From Sanyastnella coralliicola (lineage in GTDB: Bacteria > Bacteroidota > Bacteroidia > Flavobacteriales_D > Sanyastnellaceae), in the NCBI RefSeq assembly GCF_030845195.1, contig NZ_CP132543.1, positions 3,551,501 through 3,615,500 of the forward strand: 64,000 nucleotides of DNA, in the 5' to 3' direction. This document shows positions 19,225 to 29,082 of this stretch, piece after piece; within the stretch, counting starts at the first letter, position 1; every line of letters starts with the position of its first letter. The notes below the pieces were generated by a model. The model did not search any database and was not told where the DNA came from. It was given only the letters and a program-made list of their open reading frames with translations. The position numbers and the translations under genes were made by a program.

Positions 19225-19605
19225 ATGGAATCAACTGAACTAAGCCAAGAAAAATACGACAAGCTCCGTGCCTACGCAGTGAAATCAGTTATTGAATATG
19301 ACTCTTCTCCTGAAGAGGTAGTTCGCGTATTGGAAAAGGGAGGCATGACGCCTGAGCAAGCGCAAGGTGTAATCCAAGAAATGAAAGACGCGAACATCTT
19401 TAACATGAAGCGTCAAGTCGAAAAGAAAGATCGCGGCGCTGCATACCGTAAGATCGCTATTGGTGCCTTGTTCCTTGTTGGTGGTTTGATCATCACTATT
19501 CTTACCTACGCGAATGCATCTGGTGGTGGTCGCTACGTCATCACTTATGGAGCCATTATTTGGGGAGCCATCAAGTTGATCGACGGCTTAACAGACTTGA
19601 AATAG
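19225..19605 (+). CDS. Small membrane protein of unknown function
   Basis: 126 residues, not recognised. A hydrophilic helical N-terminal half (SVIEYDSSPEEVVRVLEKGGMTPEQAQGVIQEM, similar in style to small UBA-like or winged helical segments) is followed by two membrane helices (IAIGALFLVGGLIITILTYA and a second one around YGAIIWGAIKLIDGL). I chose ATG 19225; the open frame upstream overlaps the neighbouring promoter region and reads unlike a protein. Confidence 0.7.
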   Translation: MESTELSQEKYDKLRAYAVKSVIEYDSSPEEVVRVLEKGGMTPEQAQGVIQEMKDANIFNMKRQVEKKDRGAAYRKIAIGALFLVGGLIITILTYANASGGGRYVITYGAIIWGAIKLIDGLTDLK

Positions 19606-19620
19606 CTAAATACGGCCGCT

Positions 19621-19640
19621 TTGCACGATTCGTGCAGCAA
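19621..19640. promoter_or_regulatory. Inverted repeat upstream of the DUF5522 gene
   Basis: TGCACG-ATT-CGTGCA (19622-19636) inside a wider TTGC...GCAA frame, 24 bases upstream of the -7 box at 19660. It could be an operator or a small hairpin. Confidence 0.35.
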
Positions 19641-19659
19641 TTCAGAACATCCTAAATCA

Positions 19660-19667
19660 TACCTTTG
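19660..19667 (+). promoter_or_regulatory. -7 element (TACCTTTG) before the DUF5522 - hutU pair
   Basis: A perfect TAnnTTTG, 13 bases before ATG 19681. It argues against the upstream in-frame TTG at 19621 as the start. Confidence 0.45.
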
Positions 19668-19680
19668 TTGTTGGAGCAGA

Positions 19681-19878
19681 ATGGCAGCCAGCATGAGCGA
19701 TGATATGAGCGGGTTCGGACGCATGAAATCTCTTGACCCCGAAGACTTTTATTACAGCGAAGAAGGATTCGTCGTTTTCACAGAAAAGTACCACTTGAAA
19801 CGTGGCTACTGCTGTAAAAGCGGCTGCAAGCACTGTCCGTACGGTTACGACAAGAAAACGGGCCGTATCAAATCATAA
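19681..19878 (+). CDS. DUF5522-type small Cys-rich protein
   Basis: 65 residues. The family signature is complete: YYSEEGFVVFTEKYHLKRGYCC, then GCKHCPYGYDKK. The CC-x3-C-x2-C cluster suggests metal binding. Function is unknown. A start at 19693 (second ATG) is also possible. It lies 15 bp before urocanase and is probably co-transcribed with it. Confidence 0.75.
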   Translation: MAASMSDDMSGFGRMKSLDPEDFYYSEEGFVVFTEKYHLKRGYCCKSGCKHCPYGYDKKTGRIKS

Positions 19879-19893
19879 CTGAACCGAGACCTC

Positions 19894-21927
19894 ATGAGCA
19901 CAATGACTGCTGAGACCTTGACCAAAGAAGCTTTTCAATCACACCTGAGTGCAGGAATTCCTTCAGGTTTACCTGAGCACCCAGGGATTGATTCCAATGT
20001 TAGTCACGCCCCTCGTCGTAAAGACATTCTTGATACTGAAGAAAAAGAGCTTGCCATCCGCAATGCCCTTCGCTATTTCCCAAAGGATCTCCATTCCGCG
20101 CTAGCGAAAGAATTTGCAGACGAACTCAAAACATACGGACGCGTATACATGTACCGCTACCGTCCGACTTATGAAATGAAAGCGCGTCCGATCGACTGGT
20201 ACCCTGCACAATGTCAGCAGGCAGCAGCGATCATGTTGATGATTCAAAACAACCTGGATTACGCCGTAGCTCAACACCCCAATGAGTTGATCACCTACGG
20301 TGGAAATGGCGCGGTTTTCCAGAACTGGGCGCAGTATCACTTGGTGATGAAGTATCTCTCGGAAATGACCGAAGAGCAAACCTTGGTGATGTACAGCGGA
20401 CACCCACTCGGACTTTTCCCTTCTCATAAAGATGCTCCACGAGTGGTGGTGACGAATGGAATGATGATTCCAAACTATTCGAAGCCAGATGATTGGGAAA
20501 AATTCAATGCTTTAGGAGTTACACAGTATGGTCAGATGACCGCTGGTTCGTACATGTACATTGGACCTCAAGGAATCGTTCACGGTACTACCATTACTGT
20601 GTTGAATGCAGGCCGCAAACTCACTGGAGGCGGAAGCCTTGCTGGTAAATTATTCGTGACTGCTGGTCTTGGCGGTATGAGTGGTGCACAGCCGAAGGCC
20701 GGTAATATCGCTGGCGTTGTTTCTGTAACCGCAGAGGTGAACCCAGCCGCGGCGTACAAACGTCATGAGCAAGGATGGGTTGATGAGGTAATCACTGATA
20801 TCAACGAACTCTGTGAAAAGGTGCGCGCCTCAAAAGAAGCCGGTGAGGTGAAGTCATACGCTTACCTCGGTAACATCGTAGACGTGTGGGAGGCTTTTGA
20901 CGCACAGAACATCCATGTAGACCTTGGTTCTGATCAAACATCGTTGCACAACCCGTGGGCGGGTGGTTACTACCCTGCCGACATCAGCTTTGAAGATGCA
21001 AATGAGATGATGGCTGCTGAGCCGGAGAAATTCCGTGACGCGGTCAAGGAGACCTTGCGTCGTCATGCTGGGGCGGTCAATCGCCATACAGCAAAAGGAA
21101 CTTACTTCTTCGACTATGGTAATGCGTTCTTGTTAGAGTCTTCACGCGCCGGAGCAGACGTGATGGCCGCTGATGGAAAGCGTTTCAAATACCCGAGCTA
21201 CGTCCAAGACATCCTTGGGCCAATGTGTTTCGATTACGGTTTTGGTCCGTTCCGTTGGGTGTGTTGTTCGGGAGATCCAGCTGATCTTCAATTGACTGAC
21301 AACATTGCGTGCGAGGTGCTCGAAGAAATGCGTCAAGTTTCTCCGCCGGAGATTCAGCAACAAATGGCTGACAATATTCAGTGGATCAAAGGGGCTCAAG
21401 AAAACCAGATGGTTGTGGGTTCTCAGGCGCGTATTCTTTACGCTGACGCGGAAGGGCGTATGAAGATAGCGAAGGCTTTCAATGACGCTATCGCGGAAGG
21501 TAAATTGAACGGTCCTGTTGTTCTTGGTCGTGATCACCACGATGTAAGTGGAACTGATTCTCCATACCGCGAAACGTCGAACATCTACGATGGTTCTTCA
21601 TTCACCGCTGATATGGCAGTTCAAAACTTCGCGGGAGACGCATTCCGTGGAGCGACTTGGATTTCACTACACAACGGTGGTGGAGTTGGCTGGGGTGAAG
21701 TGGTCAATGGCGGTTTCGGAATGCTACTTGACGGCTCAGCTGATAGCGAACGCCGATTGAAGATGATGCTTCATTGGGACGTCAATAACGGTATTGCTCG
21801 TCGCTCCTGGGCGCGAAATGACGAAGCTATTTTCGCCATTAAGCGTGCCATGGAGGATGAACCTCGCCTCAAAGTGACCCTTCCGAATATTGTAGATGAC
21901 AACGATCTAGACGGTCTCTTCGACTAG
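19894..21927 (+). CDS. hutU: Urocanate hydratase
   Basis: Converts urocanate to imidazolone propionate, the second step of histidine breakdown, using tightly bound NAD+ as electrophile. 677 residues, the long form of the family. Conserved blocks: ELITYGGNGAVFQNWAQYHL, MYSGHPLGLFPS, TQYGQMTAGSYMYIGPQGIVHGTT, GLGGMSGAQPKA, DQTSLHNPWAGGYYP, FRWVCCSGDP, SLHNGGGVGWGEV. No other hut gene lies in the window. One copy of the dispersed motif reads H-S-A-L-A-K around residue 69, and a 12/13 variant lies at 21486. Confidence 0.96.
   Translation: MSTMTAETLTKEAFQSHLSAGIPSGLPEHPGIDSNVSHAPRRKDILDTEEKELAIRNALRYFPKDLHSALAKEFADELKTYGRVYMYRYRPTYEMKARPIDWYPAQCQQAAAIMLMIQNNLDYAVAQHPNELITYGGNGAVFQNWAQYHLVMKYLSEMTEEQTLVMYSGHPLGLFPSHKDAPRVVVTNGMMIPNYSKPDDWEKFNALGVTQYGQMTAGSYMYIGPQGIVHGTTITVLNAGRKLTGGGSLAGKLFVTAGLGGMSGAQPKAGNIAGVVSVTAEVNPAAAYKRHEQGWVDEVITDINELCEKVRASKEAGEVKSYAYLGNIVDVWEAFDAQNIHVDLGSDQTSLHNPWAGGYYPADISFEDANEMMAAEPEKFRDAVKETLRRHAGAVNRHTAKGTYFFDYGNAFLLESSRAGADVMAADGKRFKYPSYVQDILGPMCFDYGFGPFRWVCCSGDPADLQLTDNIACEVLEEMRQVSPPEIQQQMADNIQWIKGAQENQMVVGSQARILYADAEGRMKIAKAFNDAIAEGKLNGPVVLGRDHHDVSGTDSPYRETSNIYDGSSFTADMAVQNFAGDAFRGATWISLHNGGGVGWGEVVNGGFGMLLDGSADSERRLKMMLHWDVNNGIARRSWARNDEAIFAIKRAMEDEPRLKVTLPNIVDDNDLDGLFD
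20094..20106 (+). repeat. Dispersed motif TTCCGCGCTAGCG, copy 3
   Basis: Exact copy, sense within hutU (reads S-A-L-A). Confidence 0.85.
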
Positions 21928-22112
21928 ATTTTATCCTGTCTTCCAACGAGTTAATTGGTCACCTTTGGTGTTGACCCTCCTTCGTATTCCCCTTTGTTTA
22001 CAGTTCGTGTAGGACTAATTACAGTTCAGCTACGTATTCTGACCATTCAACAGAATCGAATTCGAATACCGTTCACTTCCTTCTTCCTTTGCGTGGAAAC
22101 CCAGGATACTCC

Positions 22113-22141
22113 GGAAACGTTTTAATATGACTTTCGTTTCC
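22113..22141. promoter_or_regulatory. Candidate TetR operator
   Basis: GGAAACG, 15 bases, CGTTTCC: perfect 7-bp arms with centres 22 bp apart (two helical turns). It ends 16 bases before the -7 box, where the -33 region should be, so bound protein would block transcription of the tetR-efflux operon. The rest of 21928-22170 shows no gene. Confidence 0.45.
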
Positions 22142-22157
22142 ATTGGGGATTTTGGGT

Positions 22158-22165
22158 TAGCTTTG
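22158..22165 (+). promoter_or_regulatory. -7 element (TAGCTTTG) of the efflux operon
   Basis: A perfect TAnnTTTG ending five bases before ATG 22171, so the leader is very short. Confidence 0.45.
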
Positions 22166-22170
22166 CCCCC

Positions 22171-22794
22171 ATGGAAGAAAAAGAGTCGAAGATAATTGAG
22201 GCTGCTATCGGCATATTCATGCGATTTGGAATCAAAAGCGTGAACATGGCTGATGTCGCGACTCAACTTGGGATCAGTAAGAAGACACTCTACAAGTACG
22301 TATCAGATAAGGCTGATTTGGTCAAGCGCGCAATGGAATATCACTGCGACCTTGAAGACAAGCAGCTAAAAGAGATTGCAGAAAAGAACCTCAACGCCAT
22401 TGATGAGAGTTTTGAGGGGATGCGCATGGTCATGAACATGGTGAAAGACATTCACCCTTCGGTGTTGTTTGACATCCAGAAATACCATCCAGAGATCAAG
22501 AAATCAATGGAGGAGGATCGCCATAAGATTATCTATGACCATCTCACAGCGAACATGGAGAAGGGCATGAAAGAAGGGGTATATCGTGACGATATCCACC
22601 CTGACATCGTGGCTTCGCTTTATGTCAATAACGTGGAAGCGATTTTCCACAAACTCACTTTCGTGGAAACGGAATACTCGTTCGCAACACTTTACCGCGA
22701 ACTATTCCGACTGCATATCAGAGGAATTGCCAGTGCAAAAGGCATCGAATACCTCGTCGAAAAAATGAAACAAGAATCAAACGCCAAACAATAA
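22171..22794 (+). CDS. TetR-family repressor of the efflux operon
   Basis: 207 residues. The N-terminal TetR helix-turn-helix is AAIGIFMRFGIKSVNMADVATQ with LGISKKTLYKYVSDKADL (about residues 8-50). The C-terminal ligand domain is all helical. First gene of the operon, two bases before the tolC-like gene, so it probably represses itself and the pump. The inducer is unknown. Confidence 0.9.
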   Translation: MEEKESKIIEAAIGIFMRFGIKSVNMADVATQLGISKKTLYKYVSDKADLVKRAMEYHCDLEDKQLKEIAEKNLNAIDESFEGMRMVMNMVKDIHPSVLFDIQKYHPEIKKSMEEDRHKIIYDHLTANMEKGMKEGVYRDDIHPDIVASLYVNNVEAIFHKLTFVETEYSFATLYRELFRLHIRGIASAKGIEYLVEKMKQESNAKQ

Positions 22795-22796
22795 CA

Positions 22797-24206
22797 ATGA
22801 AACCAGCAAAAGCACTCTCGTTAGTGATCGCCGTGCTTATCGCACAGTTCTCCTATGCACAGGAGGCGGTGAGCATGAGTCTTGCCCAGGCGCAACAATA
22901 TGCGCTTGAACACGGCTTTGCTGTTACCAACGCACGTCTTGATGCGGCCAAAGCCGAGCGAGAAGTGAAAGAAACGTTGTCGATCGGTTTACCTCAAGTA
23001 ACGGGGTCAATCGATTACAACAACTACATCGACATTCCGGTGCAGGTAGCCCCTGCAGATGCCTTTGGCTTCCCGGATTACCTTAACCAGTTCTTATTTG
23101 ATGTTTCAAATGAAACTGGTGTTGCCTTAAATGCTCCTGAACCCGATCCAGATGCGATCAGTGAGTTCCAGTTCGGAACGCCGCAAACCATCACCGCAGG
23201 AATCCAGGCAACGCAAATCGTCTTCGACGGTTCTTACTTCGTAGGAATTCAGGCTTCACGCGCCTACGCTGACGCCATGCGAAACGGAATCGAAAAGTCA
23301 GAAGTGGAGACCAAAGAAGCCGTGGCCAGTGCTTACCACACGGTACTCGTTGCACAGGAAAACAGCCGCATCCTTTCAGAAAGCCTCGGTCTACTAAAAG
23401 ACACTTTCGAAGAGACACAAGCACTCTACGAGAATGGCTTCGCTGAAGAAATGGATGTAGATCAGCTTCGTCTCAACCTTGCTGACTTGGAAAGTCGCAT
23501 CAAGTATGCCGACCAACAAGCAGAGGTTGCGCTTGACATGTTGAAGTTCCAAATCGGTATGGATCTAGCCGCTGACCTCACGCTAACAGATAACGTGGAG
23601 TCTTTGACTGGAGATACAGGAGCTTCAATGCTCAGCACTCCGTTCAACATCGAAAACAATCCTGACTTCAAGATGCAGCGCAGCTACGTGAATCTAGCTG
23701 AGCTCGGGGTGAAGAATGAAAAAGCGCGTGCACTTCCTTCCATTGGAGCTTTCTACAGCTACCAGAGAAACGCCCAGCGTGATGAATTCAACTTCCTCGA
23801 TTTCGATCAAAAATGGTACCCTATCCAACTTTGGGGTGTGCAGATGACCGTTCCAATCTTCGGTTCTACACAAGGATACCAACGTATTGAAAAGGCGAAG
23901 GTTGATTTGGCTCGCGCCGAAGAAGCACTCTTCCAAGTTGAACAAGGAGCAAAACTGGAATTCACCAGTGCGCGCATTGACTTTGACAACTCACTCGAAC
24001 AACGTGAGATTCAAAAGCAAAACTTGGAACTCGCTGAGAAGATCTTCAACAAAACGCAGATCAAGTACAACGAAGGGGTGGCTAGTAGCTTTGAACTTTC
24101 TCAAAGCCAGTCGCAGCTTTTGACTACTCAAGGAAACTATATCAACGCCACGTTACAGCTACTCAACGCACGTGCGCGACTCAATAAAGCACTCAACAAT
24201 TTCTAG
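22797..24206 (+). CDS. TolC-family outer membrane efflux protein
   Basis: 469 residues with signal peptide MKPAKALSLVIAVLIAQFSYAQ. Two OEP repeats with the long coiled-coil alpha-barrel segments (LAQAQQYALEHGFAVTNARLDAAKAEREV; later NLADLESRIKYADQQAEVALDML) and the repeat ends IKYNEGVASSFELSQSQSQLL. Forms the outer-membrane exit duct of the tripartite pump encoded with it. Confidence 0.92.
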   Translation: MKPAKALSLVIAVLIAQFSYAQEAVSMSLAQAQQYALEHGFAVTNARLDAAKAEREVKETLSIGLPQVTGSIDYNNYIDIPVQVAPADAFGFPDYLNQFLFDVSNETGVALNAPEPDPDAISEFQFGTPQTITAGIQATQIVFDGSYFVGIQASRAYADAMRNGIEKSEVETKEAVASAYHTVLVAQENSRILSESLGLLKDTFEETQALYENGFAEEMDVDQLRLNLADLESRIKYADQQAEVALDMLKFQIGMDLAADLTLTDNVESLTGDTGASMLSTPFNIENNPDFKMQRSYVNLAELGVKNEKARALPSIGAFYSYQRNAQRDEFNFLDFDQKWYPIQLWGVQMTVPIFGSTQGYQRIEKAKVDLARAEEALFQVEQGAKLEFTSARIDFDNSLEQREIQKQNLELAEKIFNKTQIKYNEGVASSFELSQSQSQLLTTQGNYINATLQLLNARARLNKALNNF

Positions 24207-24226
24207 CCAGACCAACGATTTCAGCC

Positions 24227-25387
24227 ATGAAAACGACAATCAAAATATTATCATTCTTCGCTTTCACAGCATTTCTTGCCAGCTGTGGTGGCGAAGCCGT
24301 AGATCAAGACCTACAGGCCTTGACTCAAAAACGCGACTCAATCAAAACAGAGATCGCTACCATGACCGAGGAGCTCATGGAACTCGAAACCCAAATCGCA
24401 GAGATGGATGACGATTTCACATTGCTTCAGGTAACTGCCATTGAGGCTTCTATTTCGACCTTCGATCACTACTTCACCGTTCAAGGAACGATCGAAACCG
24501 ACATGAACGCACAGGTTTTCCCTGAGTCTCAAGGAATGATCACTTCAATCAAAGTAAATGAAGGACAGCAAGTCTCAAAAGGACAAACCATCCTGACACT
24601 TGATACGGAGTTGATTCGTAAGAACATCGCAGAAGTAGAAACACAGTACGAACTTGCTGTTGAAATCTACGATCGCCAAAAGCGTCTTTGGGAGCAGAAC
24701 ATCGGCTCAGAGGTCCAGTACCTCGAGGCAAAGACCAACAAAGAACGCCTAGAAGGAACACTTGCTACACTCAACAAGCAAGTAAGCATGGGTACTGTTC
24801 GCGCACCATTCTCTGGAGTGATTGATCAAATCGGACCAAAGATTGGAGAGATGGCGAGCCCGGCATTCCCGGTAGCGCGTATCGTGAGTCTTGACAAGAT
24901 GTACGTAACAGCTGACGTTTCTGAATACTACGTGAACGCAGTAAAGGAAGGAATGAACATCGATGTTATCCTCCCTGGAATTGATACGCTTGATGCGGAA
25001 ATTGATCGCGTAGGACGTTTCATCAAGCCAGAAAACAGAACCTTCGAGGTTTCTGCAGAGCTAGAAAACTCACCTTCTCTTCGTCCCAACATGTTCTGTG
25101 CGTTGCGCGTGAACGATGCGCACTACGATAGCACGATGGTGATCCAGTCTTCAATGGTTCAGCAAGATGTTTCAGGAAAAGACTTCATCTATTTGTTGAC
25201 TCGTGAAGGCGACAATTACAGCGTGAAGAAGCAGCCAATCACAACGGCTGAATCATTCGGAAATGAAGTACGTGTATCAGCAGGGCTCAAGCCTGGAGAT
25301 CTTATTGTTGACAAGGGCGCGCGTCGCGTGATCGATGGTCAAGAAGTGGAGTTGTTCATGGAGAACGCTTCTGTAGCAACTAAGTGA
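24227..25387 (+). CDS. RND efflux periplasmic adaptor (membrane fusion) lipoprotein
   Basis: 386 residues. Lipobox FLASC (Cys21). A short helical coil (about 28-65) comes before the barrel-sandwich halves: the first ends VFPESQGMITSIKVNEGQQVSKGQTIL, and the second, VRAPFSGVIDQIGPKIGEMASP, follows the hairpin. A beta-barrel and membrane-proximal domain complete the protein. It bridges the RND pump and the TolC-like duct. Confidence 0.92.
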   Translation: MKTTIKILSFFAFTAFLASCGGEAVDQDLQALTQKRDSIKTEIATMTEELMELETQIAEMDDDFTLLQVTAIEASISTFDHYFTVQGTIETDMNAQVFPESQGMITSIKVNEGQQVSKGQTILTLDTELIRKNIAEVETQYELAVEIYDRQKRLWEQNIGSEVQYLEAKTNKERLEGTLATLNKQVSMGTVRAPFSGVIDQIGPKIGEMASPAFPVARIVSLDKMYVTADVSEYYVNAVKEGMNIDVILPGIDTLDAEIDRVGRFIKPENRTFEVSAELENSPSLRPNMFCALRVNDAHYDSTMVIQSSMVQQDVSGKDFIYLLTREGDNYSVKKQPITTAESFGNEVRVSAGLKPGDLIVDKGARRVIDGQEVELFMENASVATK

Positions 25388-25413
25388 TCTATTCATCCTT
25401 TAATCAGTAAATC

Positions 25414-28400
25414 ATGAAAGAAGAGGATATCATTGATCAAGGCGAAGGTAGCAACCAATCAAAAGAGGAAAAGCTCAAAGAGTTTGGCCTGACTACCTTC
25501 TCGATCTCAAACCGCACAACGGTCTTTGTGATCACCTTTATCATCTTCGCTGCCGGGTTGTACTCGTACATCACGGTACCAAAAGAAAGTTTCCCAGAAG
25601 TAGTTATTCCTGAGATCTACGTTGGCACACCGTACCCAGGTAACGGACCTACCGATATCGAAAAGTTGATCACTCGACCACTCGAGAAAGAGATCAACAC
25701 CATCACAGGTATCGACGAAATCGTATCTACTTCTACCCAAGGTTACTCTGCCATCCAGGTCAAGTTTGACTTTGATGTGACGCCAGAAGAAGCCTTGAGA
25801 AAAGTAAAAGACAAGGTAGACGTTGCGATGTCTGATCCAGACTTCCCTGACGACCTGCCTGCTGACCCGAACATCTTTGAGATGAACTTCTCTGAGCTTG
25901 TTCCTGTAATGAACGTCAATCTTTCTGGAGATTACTCTCTAGACGACCTTAAGGCTTACGCCGAAATCTTGGAAGACCGCATTGAGAATGTCCCAGAAAT
26001 TTCAAGTGTCGACATCCGCGGGGTGATGGATAAAGAGGTAGAAATTGAAGTCGATTTCTTGAAGGCGGAAGCCATGAACATCAGCTTCAATGACATCTCC
26101 GGAGCAATCCAACAAGAAAACCTGACCATTTCAGGGGGTGACGTTTTGGTTGACAACTTCAAACGTACCCTTCAGGTCAAAGGAGAATTCCAGACGATGC
26201 GCGACATCGAGCGCGTGATTGTGAAGAGCGAAAACCAAAACGTGGTATTCCTCGGAGATATCGCAAAGGTGGAGTTCGTTGAAGAAGAGAAAGAGAGTTT
26301 CGCTCGTGAATACCTTCAGCCGGTAGTTTCGCTAGACATTATCAAGCGCGCGGGAGAAAACCTCATCGAGGCCAGCGATCAGATCAACGAGATCATTGAT
26401 GAAGCACGATTGAACGATCTTCCAGAGAACCTTTCGATCACTATTACCAATGACCAAAGTGATCAGACACGTACTCAGGTAGACGAGCTTCAAAACAGCA
26501 TCATCTTCGGGGTGATCTTGGTTGTAGGGGTTCTTCTATTCTTCCTTGGTCTGAGAAATGCACTCTTCGTTGGGGTGGCGATTCCACTTTCGATGTTCAT
26601 GTCATTCATGATCTTGAACGTCATGGGAATTACCTTCAACGTAATGGTTCTCTTCTCATTGGTACTCGCATTGGGAATGCTCGTCGACAACGGAATTGTG
26701 GTCGTCGAGAACATATATCGACTCATGGACGAAAAGGGCATGAATGCCATCCAAGCTGCACGCTACGGTGTGGGTGAGGTGGCATGGCCTATTATCGCAT
26801 CTACGGCAACAACACTAGCAGCCTTTATTCCTCTCGCCATTTGGCCTGGAATGATGGGTGAGTTCATGAAGTACCTCCCAATGACGCTCATTATCGTATT
26901 GAGCTCATCTCTTTTTGTCGCTTTGGTAATTAACCCAGCGTTGACTGCCGTTTTCATGCGTGTTGGAGAACAACAAGTAAACAAGCGCCGCTCACTTATG
27001 GTGGGAGGAATCTTGACTGCAGTTGGTCTACTCTTCGTGTTGGTGAGCTACGGTATGATCGATGAAGATGGTGTAGATCAAGGAGTAGCAGTGCGTGTAT
27101 TCGGTAACATGCTTGGTGTGGCTGGCGCATTAACTCTGCTCAACACCTTTGTTCTCACGCCTGCGGCGGAAGGCTTCCAAAACAAAGTGCTTCCTCGCCT
27201 TGAGAGCGCTTACGAGCGATTCTTGACTTACGCAGTATCTGGTATTCGTCCGTGGGTATTCTTCTTCGGAACTATTGGTATGCTCTTCCTATCATTCATC
27301 TTGATGGGCGTGGCTACTCCGAAAGTAGAGTTCTTCCCTGCGAATGAGCCTCAGTACTTGAATATCTTCATTGAGAAGCCAATTGGAACCTCAATTGATG
27401 AAACGAACCGTGTAACCGAATTGATCGAGCAACGCGTGATCAACGTGGTGAACAGCGAGCAATTCCAGAAGCCAGATCCTGTGACAGGAGAGGTTCAACC
27501 ATTCCTGGTGAACTCTGTTATCGGTCAGGTCGGTAACGGAACAAGTGACCCTAACCAGGGGCCGCAGCTCGGAAACACGCCACACAAGGCACGTATTACC
27601 GTCTCATTCATCAAGTTCCAGGAACGTCAGGGCTTGAGCACCAATGATGTGTTGAACGCTATTCGTGAAGACCTGAAGAGCTTCCCTGAAGCAGAGATTG
27701 TCGTCGCGAAGAACGAGAACGGGCCACCACAGGGTCCTCCGATCAACATCGAAATCAAGGGCGACGACTACGATTCATTGATGCACTACGCACAAGTAAT
27801 GAAACGCTTCATCAATGATCGCAGAATCGCTGGTATTGAAGAGCTCAAGCTTGACGTCAACAAGTCGAAGCCGGAGATGCCGGTGACGATTGACCGCGAA
27901 AAAGCACGTCGATACGGACTATCAACTTACCAAGTAGGTGATGCCATTCGTACCGCGCTCTTCGGTCGTGAGGTGAGTACTTTCAAAGATGGAGAAGATG
28001 ATTACCCAATCAACATCCGATTTAGCGAAGAGTACCGCAACAACCCAGATGCCCTCTTGAACCAGAAGATCACCTTCCGTGATCCTGCGAACGGACAGAT
28101 TAAGCAAGTACCAATTTCGTCTGTAGCCACGATCGGTAAGTCGAACACCTTTAACGCGGTGAAACGAATCGACTTGGAACGAGTGATCACGATCTCTTCC
28201 AACGTTCTGGAAGACTACAACGCCAATGAAATCGTGAATTCGATCAAAGGCGAGCTTCAAACATTCGAAATGCCGGATGGAATCACTTGGGAGTTCACAG
28301 GTCAGCAAGAAGAACAAGCAAAAGAAATGGCCTTCTTGGTTTCTGCCCTTTTGATTGCCTTCTTCATGATCTTCTTGATCATCACAGCGCAGTTCAACTC

Positions 28401-28944
28401 GATCAGCACACCTTTCATCATTGGGTTCTCTGTATTGTTCTCAATGATTGGTGTACTTCTCGGATTGGTTGTGTTCCAGATGGACTTCGTGATCTTGATG
28501 ACGATGATCGGAATCATCTCACTGGCCGGAGTCGTCGTAAACAACGCCATCGTACTGATTGACTACACCAATTTGATACGTGACCGTAGAAAACGTGAAT
28601 TGGGTCTGCCAGAAAACGAGCGTTTGGAATTCAAGGATGTGGTTCAAGCCATTATTGAAGGTGGTAAGACACGTCTACGCCCAGTACTTCTTACAGCGAT
28701 CACAACAATCTTAGGTCTTCTGCCTCTTGCGGTAGGGCTTAACATCGACTTCGTAGGCTTCATGGTTGACTATGACCCGAAGATCTACGTAGGTGGTGAC
28801 AACAATGTGTTCTGGAAACCAATGTCTTGGGCGATCATCTTCGGATTAACCTTCGCCACCTTCTTGACCTTGGTCATCGTGCCAATTATGTATTGGTATT
28901 TGAACAGAATGAAGTACAAGATGTTATATAAGAAAGCAGTATAA
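25414..28944 (+). CDS. RND-family efflux permease (HAE1-like)
   Basis: 1176 residues, a proton-driven inner-membrane exporter. It starts with about 30 hydrophilic residues, then TM1 (TVFVITFIIFAAGLYSYITV), porter domains, and the TM4 proton-relay segment LALGMLVDNGIVVVEN, which has one Asp where AcrB-type pumps have two. The second half repeats the plan (FLIITAQFNSISTPFIIGFSV; GVVVNNAIVLIDYTN). Between the halves, about residues 522-585, lie two extra hydrophobic helices not found in AcrB. Substrate is not predictable. Terminator at 29016. Confidence 0.92.
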   Translation: MKEEDIIDQGEGSNQSKEEKLKEFGLTTFSISNRTTVFVITFIIFAAGLYSYITVPKESFPEVVIPEIYVGTPYPGNGPTDIEKLITRPLEKEINTITGIDEIVSTSTQGYSAIQVKFDFDVTPEEALRKVKDKVDVAMSDPDFPDDLPADPNIFEMNFSELVPVMNVNLSGDYSLDDLKAYAEILEDRIENVPEISSVDIRGVMDKEVEIEVDFLKAEAMNISFNDISGAIQQENLTISGGDVLVDNFKRTLQVKGEFQTMRDIERVIVKSENQNVVFLGDIAKVEFVEEEKESFAREYLQPVVSLDIIKRAGENLIEASDQINEIIDEARLNDLPENLSITITNDQSDQTRTQVDELQNSIIFGVILVVGVLLFFLGLRNALFVGVAIPLSMFMSFMILNVMGITFNVMVLFSLVLALGMLVDNGIVVVENIYRLMDEKGMNAIQAARYGVGEVAWPIIASTATTLAAFIPLAIWPGMMGEFMKYLPMTLIIVLSSSLFVALVINPALTAVFMRVGEQQVNKRRSLMVGGILTAVGLLFVLVSYGMIDEDGVDQGVAVRVFGNMLGVAGALTLLNTFVLTPAAEGFQNKVLPRLESAYERFLTYAVSGIRPWVFFFGTIGMLFLSFILMGVATPKVEFFPANEPQYLNIFIEKPIGTSIDETNRVTELIEQRVINVVNSEQFQKPDPVTGEVQPFLVNSVIGQVGNGTSDPNQGPQLGNTPHKARITVSFIKFQERQGLSTNDVLNAIREDLKSFPEAEIVVAKNENGPPQGPPINIEIKGDDYDSLMHYAQVMKRFINDRRIAGIEELKLDVNKSKPEMPVTIDREKARRYGLSTYQVGDAIRTALFGREVSTFKDGEDDYPINIRFSEEYRNNPDALLNQKITFRDPANGQIKQVPISSVATIGKSNTFNAVKRIDLERVITISSNVLEDYNANEIVNSIKGELQTFEMPDGITWEFTGQQEEQAKEMAFLVSALLIAFFMIFLIITAQFNSISTPFIIGFSVLFSMIGVLLGLVVFQMDFVILMTMIGIISLAGVVVNNAIVLIDYTNLIRDRRKRELGLPENERLEFKDVVQAIIEGGKTRLRPVLLTAITTILGLLPLAVGLNIDFVGFMVDYDPKIYVGGDNNVFWKPMSWAIIFGLTFATFLTLVIVPIMYWYLNRMKYKMLYKKAV

Positions 28945-29015
28945 CACACATAATTGGTTGGTTTGTCGAGAGTTCCAACCAGTGTTTACTAGTTTGGTTA
29001 AGGTTTAAACGAATC

Positions 29016-29042
29016 AAGCCCCGGAAACGTCCGGGGCTTTTC
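29016..29042 (+). terminator. Intrinsic terminator of the efflux operon
   Basis: A perfect 9-bp GC-rich stem AAGCCCCGG/CCGGGGCTT with a six-base loop, then TTTTC. Confidence 0.88.
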
Positions 29043-29082
29043 GTATTCTACCCTTAGCCGTCAATTTTTGGTTAATTTTAGC

